Shown piece after piece: positions 1-10,800 of a DNA stretch of 64,000 nucleotides. The translations under genes were made by a program, and so were the position numbers. The DNA is from Mantamonas sphyraenae (Eukaryota > CRuMs > Mantamonadidae). Position 1 is the stretch's first letter; each line of letters opens with the position of its first letter. The notes under the pieces are model-generated. The model saw only the letters and a program-made list of their open reading frames with translations, made no database searches and was not told where the DNA came from. The stretch lies in assembly GCA_026936335.1 (NCBI GenBank), contig JAPMXV010000013.1:62001-126000 (forward strand), given 5' to 3'.

Positions 1-67
1 TGGTCTGTCCTTTCCTCTTGCAGCAATCCTGTGTGTATTGACTTGCTGCTGTATGTAGGTGAAAAGA

Positions 68-73
68 AATAAA
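68..73 (+). promoter_or_regulatory. possible poly(A) signal AATAAA of an upstream gene
   Basis: A canonical AATAAA hexamer is followed by a run of A at the left edge. It could be the 3' end signal of a plus-strand gene lying outside the window. With no gene body visible, this is only a suggestion. Confidence 0.25.
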
Positions 74-210
74 AAAAAAGGGGTTTGGTAAAGTTGTTTC
101 TGTGTGTTGTTGTTTTTGGATGGCATGGGCGGCGCAGAGTGCCGTCAGTCCCAATGTGGTTTGCACACACAAGATGGGAAGAAAGGAGGTCACCCCTTGC
201 ACTCTCCCCC

Positions 211-242
211 CACACACACACACTCACACACACACACACACA
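211..242. repeat. (CA)n microsatellite in a 5' flank
   Basis: This is a nearly pure CA tract with one CT interruption, about 35 bp before the chosen start codon of the first gene. It probably lies in the 5' UTR or at the end of a leader intron. Confidence 0.85.
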
Positions 243-278
243 TTGCCCCTTGCGCACACACATCCAACTCGTTCGCAC

Positions 279-1097
279 ATGGACACAGAACCGGCGTCCA
301 GTGCGCCACCGCCAACACAGACCCAACCAGCAGCGGCCAATGGTGGCACCGAGGGGCCCAATGGGACGTCGAATGTGCCTGTGCCACCCATGCTGGTGGA
401 CAGGGAGCAGCTTGTGCGCGATCCACTCCTCCTGCTGCGCCCCACCACCGTGTCACTGTCCCGCAGGAATGCCCGCTTCGATGTCATGAAGCTCTTTGAC
501 ATGGAGAACCTGTTTGAAGAGGCGCGCAAGAAAATCAAAAAGTTTGGCTTCGAGGCGTACGTGCAGGAGTTGCCGGAACCGTACATGCCCAGGCACCAGA
601 CGCTCAACCTGGACACGGACGACTTGGAGCTTGCGCTGGCGCCCGAATCGGTCATGGATGGACTGGAGGGCACGCAGCTGATGCCTCTGTTGCATCGCGC
701 TGCGTTTGGTGAGGACTACGACGTGCGTGAGTTTCACAAGGCGGTGGACACCGGGGCACTGTCGCTTGCACCGGGGGCGGTGGACTATGTGCCCTTCAAC
801 AACACCACCATCGACCCCACTGTGTCTCGGTACGTGAAGAAGGCCAAGAAGGAGAAGAAGAAGAAGGAGAAACATGCGGGGGAGACGGAGGAGGAACGCG
901 CTGCACGCAAGGCACGCAAGCGGGAGAAGAAGAAGCGCAAGCGGGAGGAAGCCATGCTGGACGACGACGCACAAGACACAACACCCGACCTCATGGCAAC
1001 CTCACCACAGGGGGCATCCAATGCAAACAACGACCATGCTGCATCACGCGTCGTCGTCACCCTCCCCAGCAAGAAGCAGCGTGTGGACGACCAATGA
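279..1097 (+). CDS. Lys-rich nuclear protein, possibly Mediator subunit 19-like
   Basis: This is a single-exon frame of 272 codons. I chose the ATG at 279 because the upstream part of the open frame reads through a CA microsatellite and looks non-coding. The protein starts with a Pro/Ala/Thr/Gln-rich stretch, then has a conserved-looking central block (around FDMENLFEEARKKIKKFG and LEGTQLMPLLHRAAFG), and ends with dense Lys/Arg/Glu clusters and a KKQR-type basic end that would serve as a nuclear localisation signal. A short globular block followed by a KKxKK-rich tail resembles metazoan MED19, but no diagnostic motif is certain. It could equally be another nucleolar or chromatin protein. It converges on the TTF1-like gene, with 66 bp between the stop codons. 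Confidence 0.55.
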   Translation: MDTEPASSAPPPTQTQPAAANGGTEGPNGTSNVPVPPMLVDREQLVRDPLLLLRPTTVSLSRRNARFDVMKLFDMENLFEEARKKIKKFGFEAYVQELPEPYMPRHQTLNLDTDDLELALAPESVMDGLEGTQLMPLLHRAAFGEDYDVREFHKAVDTGALSLAPGAVDYVPFNNTTIDPTVSRYVKKAKKEKKKKEKHAGETEEERAARKARKREKKKRKREEAMLDDDAQDTTPDLMATSPQGASNANNDHAASRVVVTLPSKKQRVDDQ

Positions 1098-1163
1098 CCA
1101 CCCACCACCCACCCACCACCAATGTACATTCCCATTCCCATTCCCCCTCACTCACTCACTCAC

Positions 1164-3305
1164 TCACTCCTCCTCCTCCTTCCCCGCCCCCTTTGCCTTG
1201 GCCTTGGCCGCATCCTGCTTGGCTGCCAACACCTCCGCCTTGCAGTATACCCGCAACGGGATGTCCTCGCCCAGCTGTGCCTGTTTGCGAAGGTATCGCA
1301 CACGAAAGTGGTCGTTGCACCGGTGGGCATCCGGCAGCAGTGTCGAACTGTCTGCCACCGTGCGCCAATCCACGTCGTGCGACGTTTCAATCTTCCGCTG
1401 CGCAAGGATGCCCTTGTACAGCGCCAAACGCACCTCGGGTTTGTTCCACTGCGCTTTGGACATGGACACACGTGGCAAAGGCGTCCCATCCCTTGTCGAC
1501 GACGACCGCACAGCCAGCGTGCCCTCCTTGGCATCGTCCAGCTCCTCCGCCTGCTGCAGCTGCTTGTGTGCCGCATGCACAAAGTTGCCAAAGTGCGTGC
1601 GGCATGCCACGTGCGACCTCGTGCCCATCTTCTCCGCAATCTTTGCCCAGGGCATTGTCACGTCGTGAAAGTCCACCTCCTCCACGCGTTCAAACACAAA
1701 GCCCTGCCGCCTCAGTTCCGCACTCACCAGCTTCACCAGCTTCCGATCCTCCTCCTTCGACCACTTGCCATGCTTCCTCGAGTGTTCCTTGCTCAACACA
1801 CGCCACTTGTCCCTGCAATTGTCCCCGTACCTGCCCAACTCCTCCCCAATCGTCACCCACACCCCTGCCGCCGCCTCCCCATCCACCCCCACCCCATGTT
1901 TCGCCACAAGCTCCCTCAGCTGTTCCTCCTCCGCTTTGGTCCACCGTCCCTTCTTCCCCGGGTGGAATGCACGGATGAACCACCCTCGCACCGCCTTTCG
2001 CGTACGCCGCACCCCTCTCTGTTCCGCAAGCCGCGACACCTCCTGCCACTTGCCTCGCTTCCTTCCAGACAGCATCTCCTCCAGTGTCATCTCCTCCTGC
2101 TCCATGTACTCCTCTGCCGCTGCCTGCAATTCCCGAGCCTCCCACGCCATGATGGGCCCGTTTGTCACCTCCCCGGCGCCCATTCCCTTTCTTCCTCCCT
2201 CCTCCTCCTCCTTCTCATCCTCCCTTTCCGTCTCCTCTCCCCTCTCCTGTGTCTCTCCATCCTTACCGGCGTCCTCTTGGTCGGCTTTTTCCTCCTCCTC
2301 CTCAACCTCATCCTCATCCTCCTCCTCCTCAGCAGCCTTCACCTCCTCCAGCAACGCTACCATGGGGTTGTCACGCACCTTTCGCACTCGCGTCGGCCGT
2401 GTGGCCTTCTTCCTCTTGGCCACCAGCCGTGGCTCCTTCACCACCGTCCGTTTGCCATTCACGTCCCACACCCACGTGCGTGGCAGCGCGTTGATCCGCG
2501 GCACGGGGGCGCGTTGCCCTTCCACCTGCCGCACCTCTTCCCACCCGTGTTCGTCTTCCTTCTGCGCCATGAACGTGTATGCACTCTTCTGGCTCGTTTT
2601 GCCCTTCCGATCCCCCGCCTCTGTCCTCGCTCCACCCTTGCTCGTCGTGCTGCCCACCGCCGAAACTCGTTGCCGCTTTCGCGCATTTTCCTCAATCGGA
2701 ACCCTTTCCGTGTCACCCGCCTCCTCCACCTCCCGTTCCCATGCAGTGTCTCTGACCCCCTCCGATCCTTCTCTTTGACTCTCCTGTGCCTCTTCCTCCT
2801 CCCCATGCTTCCTTTTCTTGCCCTTGCCCTTCTTGTCCGCCTTTGGCCCCTTCCGCTTTGTTTTCTTTCGCTCCTCTCCCCCTTCTTCCTTGCTGCCTCC
2901 CGTGTTTCCATCTCCTGTCCCTTCGTCCTCTTCCAAAGGTGGAGGCCACATCCCATGGTCTACCGTCGCATTCTCTTTGCTCACTTGCCCCTCATCCTTC
3001 GTCTGGGTCTTCTCCTTCTTCTTCTTCTTCTTCTTCTTCTTCCTCTTCTCCTTCTTGCCTGTTTCCTCCTCCTCTGCATCCTTCTTTCTCTTCTTCTTCT
3101 TCTTCTTCTTCTTCTCCTTCTTCTTGCTTTTCTTCTTCTTCCCTCCAGCGTCGCCGTTGACAATCTCCACGTCCATCTCCTGATCACCCTCTTCCGTAGC
3201 CTCCACCACCTCACCCTCATCCTCATCCTCCTCCTCCTTCCTCCGTTTTGCCTTTTTGCTCTTCTTTGACTTTTTGCCAGTCAACGAAATGCGATCCTTG
3301 CCCAT
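1164..3305 (-). CDS. TTF1: TTF1/Reb1-like Myb-domain DNA-binding protein (Pol I termination factor family)
   Basis: The frame encodes about 713 residues from the ATG at 3305 (MGKDRISLTGKK). The N-terminal half is very Lys/Glu-rich and low-complexity, a nucleolar-type region with long KKK runs. The C-terminal third carries consecutive Myb/SANT repeats: KKGRWTKAEEEQLREL with WVTIGEELGR and CRDKWR; then GKWSKEEDRKLVKLV with MPWAKIAEKMGTRSH and CRTHF; then a last, weaker one with VDWRTVADS. The order matches vertebrate TTF1 and yeast Reb1, including the insertion inside the second repeat and the WAxxAxxMGTRS signature. Those proteins bind rDNA terminators and stop RNA polymerase I; that role here is inference. 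An open frame continues upstream to 3446, but it overlaps the neighbouring divergent gene, so the MGKD start is preferred. The two start codons would be only 26 bp apart. Confidence 0.8.
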   Translation of the reverse strand: MGKDRISLTGKKSKKSKKAKRRKEEEDEDEGEVVEATEEGDQEMDVEIVNGDAGGKKKKSKKKEKKKKKKKKRKKDAEEEETGKKEKRKKKKKKKKKEKTQTKDEGQVSKENATVDHGMWPPPLEEDEGTGDGNTGGSKEEGGEERKKTKRKGPKADKKGKGKKRKHGEEEEAQESQREGSEGVRDTAWEREVEEAGDTERVPIEENARKRQRVSAVGSTTSKGGARTEAGDRKGKTSQKSAYTFMAQKEDEHGWEEVRQVEGQRAPVPRINALPRTWVWDVNGKRTVVKEPRLVAKRKKATRPTRVRKVRDNPMVALLEEVKAAEEEEDEDEVEEEEEKADQEDAGKDGETQERGEETEREDEKEEEEGGRKGMGAGEVTNGPIMAWEARELQAAAEEYMEQEEMTLEEMLSGRKRGKWQEVSRLAEQRGVRRTRKAVRGWFIRAFHPGKKGRWTKAEEEQLRELVAKHGVGVDGEAAAGVWVTIGEELGRYGDNCRDKWRVLSKEHSRKHGKWSKEEDRKLVKLVSAELRRQGFVFERVEEVDFHDVTMPWAKIAEKMGTRSHVACRTHFGNFVHAAHKQLQQAEELDDAKEGTLAVRSSSTRDGTPLPRVSMSKAQWNKPEVRLALYKGILAQRKIETSHDVDWRTVADSSTLLPDAHRCNDHFRVRYLRKQAQLGEDIPLRVYCKAEVLAAKQDAAKAKAKGAGKEEEE

Positions 3306-3331
3306 CCACACCCACCGCAACTCGAAACCCG

Positions 3332-3990
3332 ATGAATTCGCGTGGGCCCACCCGAGCAGGCATCCACGGTACGTTTCCACCCCCTCCACCCCCCACCCTC
3401 TGCCCCAATGTGGGTCGCCCTCTGACCTTTGCTCTTCCCCTCGCAATCACCCCACAGTCAACTGCCCAAAGTGCGACTCGGAGATCCACATCCCCTCCGA
3501 GTTCCTCCGTGTGCACAACCCATCCCACGACGACAAGCGCATGCTCACTCCAATGGTCTTTGGTGCTGCCAGCTTTGTCGGAGGCTTCTCCTGTACGTGT
3601 GTGCCCTGTGACCCCGTCCCTGACTTGGTCAACCCCCTTCCACAACTCCCTCCTCCTCCTCTTACACAATCTCTCCCCTCACCCAATTTCCCAGTTGGCA
3701 CTCTCACTGCCTTTTATGCGTGGGATCCTGCCATGAAGCTTGTGGAGCGTACAGCCCTCCGTGTGCGTTGGGCTATGCCTCCCTTTCTCCAGGTCGTCGC
3801 AGGCTCCCTTCTCGTCGCTGTCCCGGTCTCTGCAGGTGCCGGTCTCGGCGCTTCCCTCGTCCCTGGTCTCATGACCCTCAGTCTCCACGCCTTTCATGGT
3901 TCAAGTGACCTTGCTGACGGTGTTGTCCGCCGTACCGACGCCAAGCTGTTCCGCAAAGATTCCGAGGCCTCCCAAGACGACCAAGAGTGA
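3332..3990 (+). CDS. small membrane protein with an N-terminal CxxC zinc-ribbon-like knuckle
   Basis: A three-exon model, 3332-3368, 3458-3592 and 3695-3990, gives 155 residues. Both introns (89 and 102 nt) have GTACGT donors and CAG acceptors, and the phases agree (1 and 1). The protein begins MNSRGPTRAGIHVNCPKCDSE, with one CPKC pair, then a short hydrophobic segment (MVFGAASFVGGFS), a second hydrophobic region (FLQVVAGSLLVAVPVSAGAG followed by more small residues) and a charged tail. I do not recognise the family. The first exon is the least certain part, because the frame also opens earlier at 3248, which would overlap the TTF1-like gene. The next gene is convergent, with 35 bp between the stop codons. 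Confidence 0.55.
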
Positions 3991-4025
3991 CCCCAACAAC
4001 AATGTACATACACTCTACGCTCTCT

Positions 4026-4537
4026 TTATGGCGACCCTCGTGTCACTGCAGACACTGTCTGCTTCCTCCGCCTCTCCTTCTCACGCACCCCGACGAAATG
4101 CTGCCGTTGATCCGTTGATCCGTTCGACACCACACACACACACACACACACACCACGCCTCTCCGTGTCAGTCCTCTGCCTATCTCCCACTTTCCCACTG
4201 TCCTGTGTCCAACTTTTGCCCATCCACACAGCTCCTCCCGTTCGCACGGTCGTTCCACCCGGGTCGCTCCTTCTCGCCGTCGGGACGCCCGCAATCCCTC
4301 CCGCACATCACGTACAGAAACCCACGAGTCGAGACAGGCCGCCTCAAAGTCCTTGCGAGCCTGTGCACACTCGCCATATACACTGGTGTCGGCATGTGCG
4401 TCGCCCGAGCGCAGGGTTTGACGCACAGCTGCGTCCACCTCTGGGTTGGCGTCCAAACACGCAAAGTAGGCGTCGCGGGCATTCCAACACTGCTTGCGCT
4501 GGCCCTTTTTGATCATGGGCATGGTGCGTTCGGACAT
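4026..4537 (-). CDS. COA6: COA6-like cytochrome c oxidase assembly factor (CX9C-CX10C)
   Basis: Two exons, 4537-4316 and 4100-4026, encode 98 residues. The intron (4315-4101) has a GTACGT donor and ends GGCAG; it joins in phase 0 to give SWVSHFVGVREKERRRKQ, the usual position of the SWxKxFxxRR motif of COA6. Cysteines fall at residues 17 and 27 (CX9C) and at 57 and 68 (CX10C), which is the COA6 signature rather than the symmetric twin CX9C of other family members. KGQRKQCWNARDAYFACLD matches the N-terminal family motif. COA6 acts in the mitochondrial intermembrane space in copper delivery to COX2. I took the ATG at 4537, since the upstream codons back to 4612 are not family-like. It is divergent from the SDR gene, 80 bp away. 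Confidence 0.75.
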
Positions 4538-4617
4538 GGTTTGGTGGCTGGAGAACTGAACAACCGCAAACGACAACAAACAGCGCTGGATCGACCACCG
4601 CAATCGCACCACACGCC

Positions 4618-5598
4618 ATGCTGTCCATTCTTCAACCCTACCAGGATGCTATGCATGCCCATTTGGAGGCATTGGGTCTGTCGCATGAGCACGCCACGCT
4701 GCTGCCGATTGAACTCGTCGCTGTGCTCATCACCTACGTTCTCCTGGCCCTCCTACGCCCTCGCCCACCCAGGGCAGACGTCAAGGGCAAGGCCGTTCTC
4801 GTCACAGGCGCCTCGGGCGTCATTGGCACGGCCCTGGTCAAGCAGCTGGCCGAGACGGGGGCCATTGTTTTCGCCACAGACGTCAACGAAAGCGGCCTGG
4901 AAAAGTTTGCAGAGATGACCAACGTGGTATGCATGCGCATGGATGTGACAGACATGGCAAGCATCGACCATGTGCTCAACGAGATCCGCACACGCGATTT
5001 GCCCCTGCACGCCCTCGTCAACAACGCCGCCGCCGCCGCCTTTGGTCCCTCGCTCGAGATGGACCCCGAGTTTGTCCGCACCATGTTTGACGTCAACGTC
5101 CTCGGCTACTTCAACTGCGTCCGGGCCGCATTTCCCCTCTTGCAGGAGCGTGGAGGCGGCAACGTGGTGGCCATCGGTTCCATGGCCGGCCTCATCGGCC
5201 TGCCATTCCTTGGCGTCTATTCGCAAACCAAACATGCCATCGAAGGCCAAATGCACACGTTGCGCCGCGAGACCATGGGCATGGGCGTCGAATTCTCGCT
5301 CGTTCGCCCCGGGTTGATCATCCAGTCGGGCATCAACCAGGTCAGCGATGACATGCGCGCCAAGGGTTCGCCCTACGAGAGCCGTGTCAACGCCTTTATT
5401 CGCAACCTGTTGGACGAGAGCAAAACTCTGGCTCCCGAGATGGTGGCTGCGGTCATCGCTGATCAGGTCCTGGCCAAATCGCCCGCTCTCGACATCATTG
5501 CGGACACTCGTCTCAACAAGATGATCTATGCCATCTACACCTCTGTGCCACACACTCTGGCTGATTTCATTGCCAAGAAGCTGTTCTTTGAGGAGTAA
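4618..5598 (+). CDS. membrane-anchored short-chain dehydrogenase/reductase (17beta-HSD/RDH type)
   Basis: This single-exon gene encodes 326 residues. A hydrophobic segment at about 31-47 should anchor it in the ER or another membrane. The NAD(P)-binding fold follows, with TGASGVIG at 63-70, an acidic residue after beta-2 (ATDVN) suggesting NAD preference, DV near 109-110, NNA at 135-137, catalytic Ser188, and YSQTK with Tyr201 and Lys205. RPGLI follows as expected for the family. Overall layout and length match the classical SDRs related to 17beta-hydroxysteroid and retinol dehydrogenases (DHRS/RDH/HSD17B). The substrate cannot be told from sequence. Its TAA stop (5596-5598) directly abuts the stop codon of the convergent UPF0489 gene. 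Confidence 0.85.
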   Translation: MLSILQPYQDAMHAHLEALGLSHEHATLLPIELVAVLITYVLLALLRPRPPRADVKGKAVLVTGASGVIGTALVKQLAETGAIVFATDVNESGLEKFAEMTNVVCMRMDVTDMASIDHVLNEIRTRDLPLHALVNNAAAAAFGPSLEMDPEFVRTMFDVNVLGYFNCVRAAFPLLQERGGGNVVAIGSMAGLIGLPFLGVYSQTKHAIEGQMHTLRRETMGMGVEFSLVRPGLIIQSGINQVSDDMRAKGSPYESRVNAFIRNLLDESKTLAPEMVAAVIADQVLAKSPALDIIADTRLNKMIYAIYTSVPHTLADFIAKKLFFEE

Positions 5599-7675
5599 TC
5601 ACCAATCGCCGTAGTTGTGATGCTGCACCGCGTACTGCGACAGCATGGAGGCCTCATGCATGCCTGAGAGGTCCTTAAGCCCCTCCTGACCCAAGCTATT
5701 GCTTGCATCGGCCTCCTGCAGCCGCTTGTCATATTCGACATGCGTGGGCATCACCTCGGCCAGCGTTTGTAGCAACTCGCTCTCAATAAATGGCCAGTCC
5801 TTCAACGGGGTAAAGTTGTCCAGCACCGAGCGGGTGATGGTCACCAGGCGCGGGTGCACGGGTTGGAAGGCCAAAAAGTCGTGGAGGGCACGCAGCATCT
5901 TGAGAATAGTCTCGTGGGAGGGAAACTCGATGGGCAGCACCGACGCAGGCTGCAGGATGTCCATCATGTCGTGGACGCGTTGCACGTTGCCAATGGCCTG
6001 CAGGATGGCCTTGAAGCGGAACACCTTTGTGCGGTTGTTGCACATCAGTTGCACCAGCAGCTTCAGCTTGCTTGCAAACGCACTGTTCGACTTGCGGTAC
6101 CACCGCTTCTGCACCTGCTTCATCAGAAGCAACGCCAGTTCCTGGTGTTCGTATGCACGCTCCGTAATGTCCTGCTTGAAGCACATGTTCTCGCGTCGGA
6201 ACATGGTCAGCAACTCCTCGCGGATCCCTGCGTTCTCATGGCCCATCAGATCCTCCATCTGATGGTACGACGGGTTGTCGGTGGAGAAAAAGTCCTCGTC
6301 AATGTCCAACACCATCTGGGTGTCGTTGGGCAACTTCATCTCCAGCAGCCTGTCCACAGGCACCACACGCAAATCAAACGGCACCACGTGGCTGCCGTTC
6401 TTGAAGTAACCGTACCCCTCGCGGAATTGCGGATGCTTCCAATAGCCCACGGGTCCGGAGTAGTCCAGGAAGTAGTCTTCCTCAAACGTCACCCTGAACT
6501 TGCGCTCCATCTTGCCCCTACGATCGGGCTTCACCTCTGGCGCCTCACCCATAAACAGGTGCTGGTCCTCCATGTAGTCGTGCGCAAACTGGTGCGACCA
6601 ACGCGGTCTGACCCACACCACTCGGTCCACGTAACCCAGCCACACCCCGGCCAGGATGAAGCTGTTGATCTGAATCTTGTTCTTCCTCTCCCACCCTGCA
6701 CATCCCACCCACCCAGCCCATGCCCACGTGTCAGTGCATCCCGCTCCCCAACACACCCACCCTTCCTCCCACTCTCCATCCACAGACACAAGGCACAAGC
6801 TTATGGAACCACCCCCCCCCAATTAACTCACAAAACACGCTCGCACGCCGTTTCGGCGTGAAATACTCGGGCAACGCCAAGTCCGGGTGCGAGTCAAAGT
6901 GCACCACGGTAATTTTGCGCGTCTCATTGGTCTTTGGGTCGCGAAAGAGGCCACGGTCGGCTGCACTGAGCCAGAAACGCAACACCTCGTGGTGCTGTTC
7001 CGTCACAATCACCGGAACACGCGTCTCGTCTCGCAGCAGGCTGTTCAGCACCTGAGTGTACGTTCGCTTGGGTCGCTTTGGCTTGGGTGTGGGTGTGGGC
7101 TCTGCATCCGAGTCCTCGCCTTGGTTGTCCCCGTCTGCGTCCGACCAACGTCCGTCAGGGCCACTTGCATCGCTGCTCTCCTCCTCTTCCTTCACCTCCT
7201 GCACCTTGAGCTCATCCTCCTCCGCCACGTCACTGCCGCTGTTGCTGGACACGGTGGCAGCCTCGCCGTCCACCTTCCATCCGTCCTCCTGTGCTTCGGC
7301 CTCGTCCTTGGGTGCCACGTCGACACCTTTCACGGCTTCGTATTCCTGATCCTTGGGCAGCGGTTCCGCCTTGGGCGGGCTTGCCACCTCCTGGACCACA
7401 GGCACGTCCTCATCCTCGTTCTCCTCCTCTGCATCCTCTCCACTGTCGCCGTCGTCGCTGCTGAGGTCTCCGTGACGCACTTCCAGCCTGACCTTGCGTG
7501 CCAGCAGCTTCTGCGTCTCTTCATCCAGCGCCTTCAGCTTTGCGTCCGCATCCTTCACATTCACCTCGTCGACCCCCGAGCGTCGTCCCTTGCCCTCCGA
7601 GGCCACTGCTGCCTCGCATCCAATCCACAGTACAGCCAGCAGCACCAACACGTGCACTGTCAGTCGCACACGCAT
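5599..7675 (-). CDS. UPF0489 family protein (C5orf22-like) with signal peptide and acidic N-terminal region
   Basis: Two exons, 7675-6832 and 6695-5599, encode about 646 residues. The intron (6831-6696) has a GTGAGT donor and a GTGCAG acceptor, phase 1. A signal-peptide-like start (hydrophobic from residue 7 to about 20, then CEAAVA) leads into a roughly 170-residue Glu/Asp-rich linker. The UPF0489 domain follows: VIVTEQHHEVL, then VVHFDSHPDL, then VDRVVWVRPRW, then LDIDEDFFS near the middle of exon 2. The paired HFDSHPD and LDIDEDFF motifs are the hallmark of this family, which is related in fold to arginase/deacetylase metallohydrolases; they look like metal-binding residues. The biochemical activity of the family is not established. 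If the signal peptide is real the protein enters the secretory pathway, which would be unusual for this family. Confidence 0.8.
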
Positions 7676-7858
7676 CGTCGTCCTTTGGTTTTTTGGGTTT
7701 TGTGTGCCCAGGCTTTCGCATGCATCACCTGTGCTCCCCTTCCATGAACACCCACCCCCCTCCCCTTCCCCACCCTTCCTCTTTCATTGACCGCCATGGG
7801 CAGTGGCACCAGGACACGCTCCACGTCACCCAGTCTTGACCACGCAAACCACACTGCC

Positions 7859-10800
7859 ATGGAAGACTGGGAGCCAGATCGAGACGATCTGGAAAGCCTC
7901 ATCCAACTGCTGGAAGATAACCAATCCAGGGACAATGCCAGGCAGCGAGAGATTGCAGATGTGAGTTGATTGAACAAAGTGTGGGGGTGGGGGAAGTTGT
8001 CGGTGGGACATGCCACGCAACACACACACACACACACACACTCACTCACTCACTCACTCACTCACTCACGCTGTCTCACCGGTCGACAGACTCTGGAAGA
8101 GTTCTCCGAGACGGAGCCGGACTTCAACTGCTATCTGGCGCACGTGGCCATCAACGAGGTGGGGCTCGATCCGTTGGTCCGGTTCTCTGCCGCCTCGAGT
8201 TTGCGCGCGAACATCAACCGCCGCCTGAACCTGAACAAGGACGTGGTTGCCTATTTGCAAGCCACCATTCCCAACGGACTCCTGGACGAGGTATGTTGGC
8301 GTCGTTGCACGTGCCTTTATGCGCCTACACAAGCCCACAGAGCCTCCCAAGGTCCAAGGACATGCGCAGACGGCAAGGCCCGTCGGGCAAAGCACAGCGT
8401 TGACACAGAACACCACACGGTGCATGCACACACACCCATACACACACACACGCACCACAGGAATTGATTGTGCGTAAGCAGGTGACCACCATCATCTCCA
8501 ACATGGCCACCCTGTTTGGCATTGGCGAGTGGGATGGCCTGCTGGAGTTCTTGCTGGAGCTCATCGAGTCCGACAACGAATCCAACGTGGACATGGGCAT
8601 GTTGGTGCTTTCCAAAATGGTCGAGGATGACTCGGAGTGCATGTTGGAACCCGTGCCGGGTGAAGATGGCCGTGACGTCAAGCCCCTGGACGTGTTTTTC
8701 CCCGTGTGGCTCAACATCCTTCAGTCCGTCGACACCCCCTCTGTCCGTGTCTGCACCCTCAAGTGCATATCCGGCATGATAGACAAGATCTCCAATCGCC
8801 AATCTGAAGATTTGGCCACCTTTGCAGACGTAAGTGTGTGTCTGGGGCCAAAGAACACCCCCTTTGCCACTCTCTCGCACGTGTCTGTGTTGACGACCAT
8901 TTTCTGTGCAACTACGGGCTCAGCCTTATCACCACTCCCCACCACTCACCCCCTCCCCACCGCCACCACCACCACCACCACCACCACTATCATAGACACT
9001 GTGGGATGTGATCTCGCGAGACGGTGACGTCAAGGTGCTGCAGACGCTGGTGGAAACGGTGACGACGATGGTCGACCTGCGACCGGATTACGTGATGGGA
9101 CACATCGACGACTGGGTGGCATTCATGTTGGACAATGCACAGCATGAGGAGGATCTGGTGGCGTGTTTTGCCATTGAGTTCTTCTCGGTGCTGAACGAGA
9201 CGAGTGCGTTGGCGATGGATGTGCTGAAGCCACACCTGGACGATGTGATTGCCACGCTGCTGCAGTGCATGCGCTACACGGACTGGGACGAAGAGGTGGA
9301 GGATGCCGACGAGGAGGATTGGGAGGAGGAGGACAACGTGCAGGACTTGAAGCCCAGGCACCACGACATGGCAAACGACAAGTTTGAGGAGACGGACGAC
9401 GACCTGGACAGTGGCACCACCATGAAGCTGAGCAGGCGCAGATACGCCGGATTGGCCCTGGAAATGCTGTGTTCCACCTATCAGGGCTCCATTGTGGATC
9501 TGCTGTGGGACCACGTGCGCGAGTACCTGGACTCCAACAACTGGGAGGAGCAGGACATTGGTGTGCTTGCCCTGGGTGCTTGCTCCTGTGTCAACGAAAC
9601 CATTGAGGAGATGAGCAAGCTGTACCCGGAGATTGTGCCCTACCTTGTGGAAAACCTGCGTTCGGAGCACTCCCTTCTGCGTGGCATCTCCGCATGGTCG
9701 TTGGCCACCATGAGCCGTTGGATTGTGCACCAGACGGAGGACAAACACTTGTTCAAGGATGTCCTCGACGGTCTCCTGGTCCTGATGTTGGACAACAACA
9801 AAAAGACCCAGCGTGCAGCCTGCGTTTCCCTGGGCAGCCTGATGAACCAGGCCAAGAACTACATGGCCTCCTACCTGCCCGAGGTGCTGGAAACCATGCA
9901 GGATGCCTTTGACAAATACCATTACGCCTCACGCATTTCGCTGTTTGACAGCGTGGCCGTGCTGGCCGACGCCGTGGGCGACGCCCTGCAGGAACAGGAG
10001 TTCCGCGACATGCTCATGCCCAAACTCATGCACGAATGGGAGCAGATGAACTTTGAGGACGATTACTTCCTTATTCCGCAGTTTGAGGCCATGGTGGCCG
10101 TGGTGATGGCCCTGGAGGAACACATCCGCGAGTACGCAGACATCATCTTTGAAAAGTGCGTCCTCATGCTCCAGCGCTCCATCGACATCAAGTACGAATG
10201 CATGGAGAACAACACACCCCTGCCTCCCAGCGATCTGATGGTCGTCATCCTCGACACCATGGGCTCCCTGTGCGACTCGGTCGGCGATGTCGTCCCGGAG
10301 CTGTGGCGTGAGGCGGACCGTGAGCTGGACCTGCAGGGCCCTCTCATCCTCATGCTCAAGGATTGCCTGGGTGATGGTTCGCAGAACGTGCGCCGGTGTG
10401 CCTTTGGCATGGTGGGCGACCTTGCCAACCTGGACGTGGGCATCCTGGAGCCGCTGTACCCAGAGGTGGTCAACATGATCCTGGACACGCTGACGGTGCG
10501 CAACGTGACGCTGAAGCCGTCGCTGTTGAGCAACGCGACGTGGGCGGCGGGCAATCTGATCAAGGCCCTGGGCGAGGATATGGAGGAGTTTGCCGACGAA
10601 CTGTACAAGGTGCATGCCGACCAGTTGGGTCAGGAGAGGATCAAGGCCACGCTGTTGAACAACCTGACCATCACCACGGGCCTGCTGATGACCGTGTTTC
10701 CCAAACTGGGCCTGGAGTACGTGGGCACCCTGGGCAAGTTCTACTGTGTGGGCCTCACATACATTGTGGACAACGAAGAGCGTGAGAACGCGTACATGGC

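Noticed and set aside
1122-3269. 715-codon plus-strand open frame
   Set aside because: It lies opposite the TTF1-like gene; its Leu-rich runs are the reverse complement of Lys/Glu codons.
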